DNA from: Cyrtodaria siliqua | Taxonomy: Eukaryota; Mollusca; Bivalvia; Adapedonta; Hiatellidae | Direction: 5' to 3' | Length of the DNA stretch: 64,000 nt | Assembly: GCA_037043455.1 (NCBI GenBank) | Contig: JAWPHD010011188.1 | Coordinates: 1 to 64,000, forward strand | Shown here: positions 1 to 8,870 of the stretch, one piece after another | How the letters are laid out: every line of letters starts with the position of its first letter | Numbering within the stretch: the first letter of the stretch is position 1 | Notes under the pieces: model-generated | The model's database searches: none | The model's input: the letters and a program-made list of their open reading frames with translations, nothing else | What the model was told of the DNA's origin: nothing | Made by a program: the position numbers and the translations under genes

Positions 1-121
1 GTTTTAGAAATGATGTACAATGTAAAATTTTACTGTTGGCAGGATTGCTACTTTAAAGAGACACATGGCAATTATGATTTTTTAAAAACGTGTGCCGTCA
101 CCTTTATGATCACTTTATAAC

Positions 122-441
122 TAAGGCCAAAACAAAAATAGGTTTGTTTCCTATTGCATGCTCTAACAAAATAGGGTAGGTCGGTAGGCATTTTTTTATT
201 TTTTATTATTTTTATTTTTTTTTGGAGCAAGATATTGTGAGATTTTACATGTATTTATCTCATAAACCCCATACAAGTTGATGATACAACTGAAAATTTC
301 TCTGTGATGTCTGTTTACCTCGATATATTGTGATAAATCATTGGTCAGAACAATTTTTTAATTTTTTTTAATTATTTGTTTTGTTTTGTTTTTCATAAAA
401 AGTTTTAGGGTCGGCCCCTTAAAAATAGGGACGGTCGGGCC
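122..441. repeat. degenerate MITE-like repeat (GGCCAAAA / TAGGGTAGGTCGGTAGG family)
   Basis: The left side has a 'ggccaaaacaaaaatagg' end followed by 'tagggtaggtcggtagg' and T-rich DNA. The right side has inverted 'cccgaccgtccctattttt'-type sequence. The same pieces recur at 904-1172, 2993-4204 and about 15868-15895, so this is one dispersed short DNA-element family. The ends here are too decayed to fix a target duplication. No coding sequence is seen in 1-590. Confidence 0.45.
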
Positions 442-903
442 ACCTATATCTATAGGACTTATGGAGAAATAGCGCACTATATATTAATTATAAGAATATT
501 ATAAAGCGAGTTGTTGTTGCATATTACTAACTGGTGATTATATTGATAATATATGTAAAATAATAAGAAGAAATAAATGCTAGGAATTTTATCAATTTTG
601 ACCAAACTTTACATGTATGATCCTTAGATGAATACTTTTTAGATTTGTTAAAATTAGTGCAGAGCGACATCCAAGATGGCCACCATTATCATATATGGTT
701 GAAACCTTAAAAAATCTTCTCAAGAACTGCTGGACAGATTTCGACAGATTTTCTTTTAAAATGTTCGCCAACACCTAGACTATCAAGTTTTTTTAAATAA
801 AGTCCCCGGGTCCCCCGGGTCAAAAATGGCCATGCCCCGGGGTCAAAAATGGCCGTGCCCTGGGGATCCAGTTTGTATATTGAGATTTTGCATGTTTTTC
901 ATA

Positions 904-1172
904 GGGCCAAAAAAAAAGTTGTTTCTGGTCTTCCGACCGACCCTATTTTTAAGGCCCTGACCCTAAACCGTTTAGGGCACAACATGTTTTAGGCATGTAT
1001 TAGTGTTGTGGAACACTCGTATTATGTAATATATTCCAAGAAAACATGCTTTCGATGTTATTGATTTGAATTTAGTATAGTAAGGATTAATTCTAAAAAT
1101 AAAAAAATCCTACCGACCTACCCTCATTTTCTGGGACAAAATACCAGAAACAGACCTATTTTTGTTTTTGGC
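904..1172. mobile_element. MITE with GGCCAAAAA terminal inverted repeats
   Basis: The left end (ggccaaaaa, then gtttctggt, then ccgaccgaccctatt) is mirrored at the right end as an inverted copy (ccgacctaccctc, then accagaaacagacc, then tttttggcc). The element is about 270 bp and non-coding. It directly abuts the next element at 1173. It belongs to the same family as 122-441 and 2993-4204. Confidence 0.55.
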
Positions 1173-1175
1173 CTA

Positions 1176-1717
1176 GCAGGGATGACCCTAGGATTGAATT
1201 TCAATGAGACAAAATGTCCCATTAGCTTGATTTTAATGAGACATTCACCATTTTCACCAAAAATTTCGGATTCAAAGTTAATTGTTTGCACCAGTACATA
1301 ATTAATCACGTCATTATAGATCGGGGGATTATGGTCAGACATGACTAGAAGTTGATAGATTATTATAAAAATGGCCATGTTTATTCATAATCAATCAATT
1401 TACTTTGACACCGCCGGGTCCGCGAAGCAAAAGCGAACCGGAGGTTTACAAACATAACAATCTCCTTTTGATGTGTTTTCAAATAATTTGATATTTTCTA
1501 ATTTTATATGTTTTAATCGCGAATAATTGGATCTGAACAAATTAACTTGAGATTTGAAATAGAATATAAATCAATATATTTGCATTACGAACCGAAATGG
1601 TGAAAATGGATTTCCCGAATTCGATGCGACAATTTGTTCCATTTGTCTTTTTTTCATGCGATTTTTGAGATTTTAATGCGAGAATATCGCGGAATCGCGG
1701 CCTAGAGTGATCCCTGC
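1176..1717. mobile_element. 542-bp MITE with GCAGGGAT termini and CTA target duplication
   Basis: The left end GCAGGGATGACCCTAGG is matched by the right end CCTAGAGTGATCCCTGC in inverted orientation. Both ends are flanked by CTA (1173-1175 and 1718-1720). The interior is AT-rich with no convincing reading frame. It is a non-autonomous cut-and-paste element; a 3-bp duplication does not settle the superfamily. Confidence 0.6.
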
Positions 1718-1719
1718 CT

Positions 1720-2990
1720 AGACTTATATAGGAAAAGACTTAAAAAATATTCTTCTCTGAAACCATAAAGCGCAGAGCTTTCATGTATTACATGTACATG
1801 TAGCATCAGCTTATAATGGTCCTGTACTAAGTTTGTTCAAATGGTGACCCTAGGGTAAAATTGGGCCCGTCCCTGGGGTCACAGTTTTACATTGACTTAT
1901 ATAGGGAAAAAAATAATCTTCTCTGAAACTACAAAAGCCCAGTGTTTTTTTCTATACTTTGGGAACATAACACATACCGTAGCGATAGTTAATTTTAGCG
2001 CGATTTTTCATAAAATTGGAAAAAATACAGTAAAACTTCCATTTAATAATTGTTTCTTTAATACTCTTTTCAGTCAACAGACGCATTTAAAAGTGTTACG
2101 TTCTCAGTACATTAAAGCTTTTTTTTCCCCTTTCAATTGGGATTTTTTGTCTCAAATATTGGGGAAAAAGAAATGTTTTTGCATTGCACCATGGAATATA
2201 GCCCAATAATGGCTACAAAAACAGCCAACCAAAACACACTGGAGCTAGAGGTTTAATATTTTGCATTTACTATAAGCTTATGGTCTTTTACCAAGATTGT
2301 TCAAATGGTGACCCTGGGGTCACATTTGGCCCCTCCCTAGGGGTCACATGTTTTACATAGACTTGTATCTAGGAAAAAAACTTGTTTAAAAAATCTCAAG
2401 AGCAAGAGCCAGAGGTTTAATATTTTGCATTTACCATAAGATTATGGTTCTGTGCAAATGGTGATCCTGGGGTCACATTTGGCCTGCCACAGAGGTCACA
2501 TGTTTTACAAAGACATAATATAGGGAATATTTTTTTTAAATCTTCTCAGAAACAGCTTGGTCAAACTTGGTCAATTTTGACCAAACTTCACATGGATGAT
2601 CCTTAGGTGAATGTTTTTCAAATTTATTAAAATTAGGTAAACACGTTATCCAAGATGTTCGCAATAGAAAAATCTTTAAATTAATTCCTGTACACGGGGA
2701 ATCTAAGGCCATGATACCCTTGGGTCACATTTGGCCCCGCCACAGGTGTCAAATGTAAATATTTAAAAAAAAAAAATCATCTGAAACTACAAGAGCCAGA
2801 GGTTTAATATTTTGCATTTACTATAAGCTTCTGGTCCTCTACCAAGCTTGTTCAAATAGTGAACCTGGGGTCACATTTGACCCCGCCTCAGGGGTCACAT
2901 GTTTTACATAGACATATCATGTATATAGGGATAATCTTCTTCTCAGAAACAGCTTGGCCAAACTTGACCAAACTTCACATGGATGATCCT
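1720..2990. repeat. array of about five degenerate copies of a 250-300 bp repeat
   Basis: Recurring blocks read 'gccagaggtttaatatt', 'ttgcatttac-ataag', 'gtgaccctggggtcacattt', 'ggggtcacatgttttacat', 'agacttatatagggaa' and 'cttctcagaaacagc'. They start near 1730, 2190, 2400, 2550 and 2790; a related piece lies at 595-860. Spacing is irregular and the copies are diverged. No gene is seen. The unit also forms the flanks of the insertion at 2993-4204 and the left margin of the virus-like element. Confidence 0.65.
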
Positions 2991-2992
2991 TA

Positions 2993-4204
2993 GGCCAAAT
3001 AAAATTATACCTGTGTGTTGATGTAACATTGCTGAAAAAAATAGGGTAGGTAGGTAGGCATTTTATTTTATTTTATTTTATTTTATTTTTTTATTTAAGT
3101 TTTTGGCAAAGTTACATTTAAGGTGGCGATGAGCTTTGATGAATGGGAAAATGTGGTATTTTAAAAACTACAATAGATAACAATATGAAATTGTGTATGT
3201 TTTATTGTTTCCCAAAAGGCCTGGTAACAACTGGCTCTTTTCCCAAACACTTACAATTATTACAAGGGGTAAAACAGTTTTAAATGTTTTCTGCAAGTCC
3301 GAAAGAGGGTCAGCTCCAACAGTAATGAGTACATGAGTCGGCTGGGATCAGTTCAGCTCCATACAGTGTGATCTCCAGTGGGGCCTGAAATGTTATGAGT
3401 GACTTGACTTCCATGCTCTTCCTGAATACCGGTATATGACCGTCAGGAAGAATGGGGGACCCACAGGTTAGTCAACTTCTGCGGTTGACATACATGTAAC
3501 CAAGAGCAGTTCTTGCCTCCCAGACAGCTAAAAAAATATTCAAAGTTATAATGTCAAATGTTAATTGACCATTTGAATAGTTTTGTAAAAGTGTTGACTT
3601 ACATGTATATTACTTCTCTAACATCAGAAAGTAATAAATATTTATAAATTTCTCATGTTAGTTATTATGAGCCTATATTGAGGTTGAGTTCAGAAAACTA
3701 TTATGGAACGGCGTACTTCTTCAAGAAGTTATAATGCAGTAGTAGTCGATGCCAGGCACATTAATATTACTGTTTTAGAAACAAACTTACGACAGGTGGC
3801 CTGGAACTCGGGGCATTTACTGACCTGTTTGTGGTACTTGTCAAACAATTCAACAATCGATTCTTTATGGAGACTGCACGCCATAACATTAGCGCTTCCA
3901 TGTGCCGACATTTTTGAAACTGTACAGCCAAAACAGCACTGGGAGATGCCATTTTGACTGTTTTATACCAGTTCTGTGCACATCATACCGTGAAATTCAC
4001 ACGCTTTCAAAACCGCATCGCGAAATTGAAAATTGCACCGTGATCTAATGAACATTATTTTTTTAACATTTTTTTTATTTTTTTATTTTTTTATTTTTTT
4101 TTTATTTTTATTTACTTTTTTTTTCAATAAAATAAAAAGGAGTCGGGGGTGTTTTCAGAGGGTCGGTCGGGTTACAGTAAACTCAGGTATAATTTTAATT
4201 GGCC
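2993..4204. mobile_element. 1.2-kb TIR element with TTA target duplication
   Basis: The ends are GGCCAAATAAAATTATACC on the left and the inverse GGTATAATTTTAATTGGCC on the right, imperfect over about 34 bp. TTA stands on both sides (2990-2992 and 4205-4207). Removing it rejoins the surrounding repeat unit (gatgatcctta + tatgaatgttttt), which supports a real insertion. It contains T-rich tracts (3060-3100, 4060-4125) and one possible minus-strand exon, but no transposase is recognised. Confidence 0.65.
3791..3911 (-). CDS. possible first coding exon of an unknown gene
   Basis: On the minus strand an ATG at 3911 opens 40 codons beginning MSAHGSANVMACSLHKES. They run straight into a canonical donor (TGTC|GTAAGT, GT at 3790-3789). 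A T-rich acceptor near 3530 could join a short downstream exon that keeps frame for about 18 residues before a stop. The composition looks protein-like but nothing is recognised. Because it lies wholly inside the TIR element 2993-4204, it may be captured host sequence or chance. Confidence 0.25.
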
Positions 4205-4281
4205 TTATATGAATGTTTTTCAAATTTGTTAAAACAAGATGTGACATCCATGATGGCCACCATACAAAAATCTTTGAATTA

Positions 4282-4959
4282 CTTCTTGCAATTGATGTTG
4301 CTTCTAAAGCAATCGCAGCTATCGGAAATTCTAAAGCTTCTCTAACAAAACAAATGAATAAACTAACAATTACCACCAAGCAGAGGGATGGCCTTGAACA
4401 AAAATACGATGTTTCGCAAAGAAAGACTGTTGTATTAGATCATTACAGAAAAAGAGTTCAAAGTATGAAAGAGCATGCTTCCGTCTTTGGCCATGGAATG
4501 CAACAAAATAAAAATTCCTACAAAGTCGACAAAGATGGTCACTATGGAATGTTGCAAATTGATTTACCTAAGCTTATTGGTCATCACAAACTTATTGCCA
4601 AGCTGGGAGAAGCAGTTGTGCTAGATGATTTTATAGACTTGATAACAAAGCGTTACAACAATGGAAAAACTTATTCAAAGCTGTCTCAGAATGCTTTTAA
4701 GAAACTAACAGAATTATCTGATTTACCAATTCATAAAGGTTCTTCAAAGTTCAAAAAGATTTTAGGAGGTTGTGTTGAATATTACAATAGCTCCAAAGAT
4801 TTGATGGATGATCTAGAGTTAGTATGTGGAAGTATCGAATCAGGAAATAATAGCCCACAGCTAATAAATAAAGGTATTAGCATAATCGATGAATTATTAA
4901 AAATAGGTAAAATATCACCCAAAGAACACGAACAACTATTTTCTAAATATCTCAATTAA
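4282..4959 (+). CDS. 5'-truncated unknown gene of the virus-like element
   Basis: A frame is open from ATG 4213 to 4959 (248 codons), but codons 1-23 derive from the older repeat that continues through about 4281. The viral part therefore starts near 4282 and has lost its natural beginning. The remaining about 225 residues are lysine-rich and helical. A more structured C-terminal half (residues 108-248) holds an IDLPKL segment and a C-terminal ISIIDELLKIGKISPKEHEQ helix pair. There is no signal peptide or membrane segment, and the protein is not recognised with confidence. It is the first of several small same-strand genes ahead of the polymerase, so a virion or replication accessory role is only a guess. 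Confidence 0.55.
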   Translation, partial: LLAIDVASKAIAAIGNSKASLTKQMNKLTITTKQRDGLEQKYDVSQRKTVVLDHYRKRVQSMKEHASVFGHGMQQNKNSYKVDKDGHYGMLQIDLPKLIGHHKLIAKLGEAVVLDDFIDLITKRYNNGKTYSKLSQNAFKKLTELSDLPIHKGSSKFKKILGGCVEYYNSSKDLMDDLELVCGSIESGNNSPQLINKGISIIDELLKIGKISPKEHEQLFSKYLN

Positions 4960-4972
4960 ATTATTGTCTAAC

Positions 4973-4983
4973 TGTAATTATAC
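4973..4983 (+). promoter_or_regulatory. promoter-like TGTAATTATA motif before gene at 4984
   Basis: TGTAATTATAC lies directly before ATG 4984, preceded by an 'AAATTATTGTCTAA' stretch. The same arrangement precedes the genes at 5992, 6446 and (minus strand) 5922. It reads as an element-specific promoter with almost no leader. Confidence 0.5.
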
Positions 4984-5419
4984 ATGAAAACCAAAGAAGA
5001 ATTAATTGATCACTTGACGCGACTTGTGGCTGCATACAGACGCAGTTATAAATTGTGCGGTATTATAAACACAACATTACAGATTGCCAGTGGGATAATT
5101 GGTTGTACTGCCGTATTGGCATTGGTTCCAGCAATTCCTGTTTTTGTAGCCGCAGTTGGTGCAGTTCCTCCGGTAGTTGCTGTCTTAGTGAGTAAAACAA
5201 GAATAGAAGAAAAAAAAGACTTTGTTAAAAACACATCATAGGAGTTTTAAGCAACTTCTATCATATGTCCAAACAACAACAGGACTAGAAAATGACGAAG
5301 AGGTAATTAGGATTGTCTTTAATAAAATATTAGAGATTCAAAAGAATTATAACTTCATGGAACCTCTGGAAATGTATATGAAAAAATTCAAGTTAAACGG
5401 TCATGGCATTAAGCCGTAA
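4984..5419 (+). pseudogene. small membrane protein, frameshifted
   Basis: ATG 4984 opens a frame of 85 codons: a charged N-terminus (KTKEELIDHLTRLV) and then a long hydrophobic stretch at about residues 25-68 (IINTTLQIASGIIGC to VVAVLVSK), enough for one or two membrane passes. The frame ends at 5241. An overlapping +1 frame (from about 5207 to the stop at 5419) supplies about 65 more residues of charged helical sequence ending KLNGHGIKP. The switch falls in an A8 run (5210-5217), so this was probably one protein of about 145 residues. Membrane location is inferred from hydrophobicity and the family is unknown. Confidence 0.55.
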
Positions 5420-5487
5420 TTCTTTTCTGGCTTGTTTCCATATCCTGGTTGATTTTGTTTTAATCAGTTTTGTTTCTTTTTCTATTT

Positions 5488-5922
5488 TTAATATTTTAAA
5501 TATTTCTGAAAAATGTATTCAAATTTGATTGATCTTTTTCGGCCTTCTATTTTATCCAAAATCTTTACAATTTTGTAAAACAAATCTTCAAATCTTTGTC
5601 TATTTGTAGAAGACAAATCAAATGCTACCAAGTATTTATCTAAATGGTACTTTCTGTGGTAAATAGTTTTCTTTTGGCTGTAGTTGTAACCTGTGATAAG
5701 ATTATAACCATTGTGGGTACCACAATTAAGGCAAACACGCTCGTTATCGAAAACTTCACAAGTATCGTTGCAATTCACACATGCGTATGTACACTTGTAA
5801 CACAGTTTGGTCCTGGTACAATATTTACAAAGCTTTTTTGTCGTGCGAAATAAGATGCAATCTGTACACACCCCAGGAGGATCAATAATATCTAAAACTC
5901 TTTCACAATATTTGCAATTCAT
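5488..5922 (-). CDS. cysteine-rich zinc-binding protein, possibly VLTF3-like late transcription factor
   Basis: Minus-strand frame. I choose the ATG at 5922 (MNCKYCERVL) because the promoter-like motif lies directly upstream; an in-frame ATG at 5967 would extend into that motif. The N-terminal about 75 residues carry seven CxxC pairs (NCKYCE, VCTDC, LCKYC, LCYKC, CVNC, CLNC), implying two or more zinc ribbons. The C-terminal part has a YHRKYHLDKYL segment and a basic SIKFEYIFQKYLKY helix, reminiscent of the VLTF3-like factors of large DNA viruses and relatives. About 144 residues, apparently intact. It is transcribed divergently from 5992. A generic zinc-ribbon protein is the alternative. Confidence 0.55.
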   Translation of the reverse strand: MNCKYCERVLDIIDPPGVCTDCILFRTTKKLCKYCTRTKLCYKCTYACVNCNDTCEVFDNERVCLNCGTHNGYNLITGYNYSQKKTIYHRKYHLDKYLVAFDLSSTNRQRFEDLFYKIVKILDKIEGRKRSIKFEYIFQKYLKY

Positions 5923-5991
5923 TATATTATAATATAGAATTACATATTTAAATACAGGCTTAAACAAATATTATCTTATGTAATTATATAA
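5923..5991. promoter_or_regulatory. divergent promoter region with paired TGTAATT motifs
   Basis: This 69-bp AT-rich gap separates the minus gene ending at 5922 from the plus gene at 5992. The plus-strand motif is TGTAATTATATA (5979-5990), one base before ATG 5992. The minus-strand motif is ATGTAATT (complement of 5938-5945), followed by AT-only sequence to ATG 5922. 'AGGCTTAAA' (about 5956-5964) is nearly repeated before 6446 as GGGGCTTAAAG. Confidence 0.5.
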
Positions 5992-6321
5992 ATGGAACAA
6001 GTAGAAATTGAAATCAAAAACTTTAAGGAAGATCAAATGATATATGCTCAAAGGGTTGATTTTGAAGATGCGAGTAAATTAGATGCAGCGCTTTTAATTT
6101 TTTCAAACTTTCAAGATTTAACAGAAAGAATCATAACAATGGTAAAACAACTAAAACTATCATGGAAAATAGAAAAAGGAGATATAAACAAACTACGTTC
6201 TTTGTGCAAAAAACAAATTTCAGAGGCAACCAGTCACCATCCAACTTTATACAAAGATTCTTTTATTGCTTACTACAGCATTTTGTTAGACAAAGGAATT
6301 AAAATTATTATGTATGGATGA
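5992..6321 (+). CDS. small unknown protein of the virus-like element
   Basis: 109 codons from ATG 5992 to TGA 6321, intact. The product is acidic at its N-terminus (MEQVEIEIKNFKEDQ) and mixed helical afterwards, with a central IITMVKQLKLSWKIEKGDINKL segment. There is no cysteine cluster, signal peptide or clear membrane segment. I do not recognise a family. The start is fixed by the conserved motif ending one base upstream. The next 124 bp (6322-6445) are AT-rich and non-coding. Confidence 0.55.
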   Translation: MEQVEIEIKNFKEDQMIYAQRVDFEDASKLDAALLIFSNFQDLTERIITMVKQLKLSWKIEKGDINKLRSLCKKQISEATSHHPTLYKDSFIAYYSILLDKGIKIIMYG

Positions 6322-6432
6322 TTTGCTGGCTAGCTGGTGAGGTACGGATAAATAAAAAGATCTAACCGGGGAATAAATATTCTACTTTAAATTAATTAAT
6401 AAATTAATAGGGGCTTAAAGAAATAATCTCAT

Positions 6433-6445
6433 GTAATATTATATA
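6433..6445 (+). promoter_or_regulatory. promoter-like TGTAATATTATATA motif before gene at 6446
   Basis: GGCTTAAAGAAATAATCTCA is followed by TGTAATATTATATA and then ATG 6446. It aligns base for base with the block before 5992 (GGCTTAAACAAATATTATCT), giving two nearly identical 38-bp upstream regions in one element. Confidence 0.5.
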
Positions 6446-6688
6446 ATGATTAAAACAGTTGAGGAAGCGGTTAGACGACTTATAAAATCACCAGAAAAAT
6501 ATAGTGAAATAGAAAAAAAGGAAATTGAGGAAACAGCTAAAAAACTTATAAAAGATGTAAAATTAGTACCAGAAGAATATAGTAAAGTTTTGGAATCAAA
6601 AGAAGATATTGTGAAATTTACAAAATCTAGTAAAGTCGTGGAAAAAGAAAAATCACCAAAGCAATATATGAAAGTTTTTTCAAGTTGA
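6446..6688 (+). CDS. short lysine/glutamate-rich ORF, possibly the original 5' part of the polymerase gene
   Basis: 80 codons from ATG 6446, predominantly charged helix (EEAVRRLIKSPEKYSEIEKKEIEETAKK). It stops at 6688. The polymerase frame is already open from 6672 and reads protein-like sequence (about YKKYPIWQLFSTIPVVVNVLEKEL) up to the first ATG at 6789. The overlap includes a T6 run (6675-6680), so this ORF may be the N-terminus of the polymerase separated by a one-base slip. Alternatively it is an independent small gene overlapping the next. Confidence 0.45.
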   Translation: MIKTVEEAVRRLIKSPEKYSEIEKKEIEETAKKLIKDVKLVPEEYSKVLESKEDIVKFTKSSKVVEKEKSPKQYMKVFSS

Positions 6689-6788
6689 TATTATATATAA
6701 GAAATATCCAATTTGGCAACTTTTTAGTACAATACCAGTTGTTGTAAATGTCCTTGAAAAGGAATTGGAGCAAACAAACGGTCTTAAA

Positions 6789-8867
6789 ATGAATGTTGTT
6801 TTAAAACTTACTTTAGCTAAACCAACACATGACGCAGAAGGTGAATTAGCAACCACTTATAAAATAGCTTATTTTCCTTCCAAAGCAGAATTAATCATAA
6901 ACAAAACTCAAATTGTTGATGCGCTAACTAGAGCAATGATGCAAATAAAGAATAACATCGACGTATGGCTTTCCGAAGGAAGTAATTGGAGAGTTGCAAC
7001 AGTTGATGCACACTACATAAATCGAGTAAAGTATAAGCCTTTACGAGGTAGCTCTTATTTGAATTTACCAAAAGAACTGCAACACAGCAAAAAAGGATTG
7101 GTAAATATAAAAAATAAAGATAACGAGTGTTTTAGATGGTGCCATTTGGCTTGCACATTTCCTGTTAAAAAAAATCCTCAAAGAATAACAAAGTACAAAA
7201 ATCATATTGGTGATCTTGATTACAAAGGAATTACATTTCCTGTTACTATCGAACAAATCCCAAAAATAGAAAAACAAAACAACATTTGTTTTAACATATT
7301 TGGGTATGAAGATAATCAAGTATATCCTTTGTACGTGTCAAAATATAAAGCAAAAGAATATGTTGACATGCTTTTGATTGTCGAAGAAGAAAAAAATCAT
7401 TACGTGTGGATAAAAAACTTTAACAGTTTGATGTTTAATCAAACATTACATTCAAATAAAAAATGGTTTTGTAAAACATGCCTCCAATGCTTTACATTAG
7501 AAAGGGTGTTAAAAGCTCACAAAAGTGATTGCCTTTCACTTAATGGAAAACAAGCAATAAAAATGCCAAACATAGATGAAAAAGTTAAGTTTAAAAACTA
7601 TGACAGACAGCTAATGGTTCCGTTTGTTATATATGCTGATTTTGAAGCAATAACTGAAAGTATTTCTTCGGCATCGAACAATCCTGAAAAATCACATACA
7701 GAAGCATATCAAAAGCATACTGATTGCAGCTATGGGTATAAAGTTGTTTGTTGCTATGATGATCAATATTCAAAACCAGTTGTGACATACAGAGGACCAA
7801 ATGCTGTTTACAAGTTTTTAGAGAAAATGATAGAAGAAGAAAAGTGGTGCAAGAAAACTATGAAAGCAAACTTTAAAAAAGATCTAGTAATGTCACAGAA
7901 AGAAGAAGCTAGATTCAAAAAATCTAAATCATGTCATATTTGTGGTAATGGTTTTTCAATAACTCTTAAAAAAGATGACCCAAGCCGTACAGTAGCATAT
8001 GAAAACTCTCTTAGAAAAGTCAGGGACCATTGTCATATAACTGGAAAGTACAGGGGAAGCGCTCATGACATATGTAATATTAATTTTAGGTTGACTACAA
8101 AAATACCTGTTGTGTTTCACAACTTGAGAGGATATGATTCTCACTTCATAATGCAACACATCGGAAAGTTTAAACAAAACATAAATGTTATACCGAATAA
8201 CATGGAAAAGTATATGGCTTTCATGTTAGGAAAAAGTTTAGTATTTATTGATAGTTTCCAGTTCATGTCCCAATCATTAGATAATCTAGTAAAAAACGTT
8301 CCGTCGTTTCAATACATATCTCAAGAATATAGCGGTAAAAAGTTAGACTTGCTAAAAAGAAAAGGCGTTTATCCTTATGATTATATGAACAGTTTTGAAC
8401 GCTTCAAGGATACTAAGTTACCCGGCAAAGATAGCTTTTATTCTCAATTAAATGATGAACATATTTCAGATGCAGATTATGAACACGCTAAAAAAATATG
8501 GAAAACATTTAAGATTAAAAATATGGGAGAATATCATGATCTGTATCTTAAGACTGATGTGTTGCTGCTGACAGATGTTTTTGAAAACTTTAGAAAAATG
8601 TGCATTGAGTATTACAAATTAGATCCTTGCCATTACTTCAGTAGTCCTGGTTTAGCCTGGGATGCATGCCTCAAAATGACTGGTATCCAACTCGACTTAA
8701 TAACTGACATTGATCAATATTTGTTTGTGGAAAAAGGATTAAGAGGTGGTACGAGTTATATTGCAAATAGATATTCAAAAGCTAATAACAAATATATGAA
8801 AGACTATGACAAGAAAAAAGAAAGCAAGTACATAATATATTTAGATGCTAATAACTTGTACGGATAG
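6789..8867 (+). pseudogene. family B DNA polymerase (Polinton/adintovirus type), exonuclease-bearing N-terminal fragment
   Basis: About 692 codons from ATG 6789; the frame is open upstream to 6672. Numbering from a TTG at 6765, it holds a C2H2-like finger (CKTC...HKSDC, 236-256), exonuclease motif I YADFEAI (290-296), an endonuclease VII-like zinc module (CHIC at 390-393, DHCHITGKYRG at 421-431), Exo II (NLRGYDSH, 453-460), Exo III (YLKTDVLLLTD, 594-604) and the polymerase loop GLRGGTSY. Motif A (YLDANNLYG) is followed immediately by an in-frame TAG (8865-8867). This layout is known for protein-primed PolB of Polintons, adintoviruses and related linear elements, so the role is replication of a linear DNA genome. 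As read, the fragment ends before motifs B and C and cannot polymerise alone. Confidence 0.9.
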
Positions 8868-8870
8868 GCT

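Noticed and set aside
1892..2209. 105-codon plus-strand frame
   Set aside because: It lies across the degenerate repeat array, has low-complexity composition and no motif.
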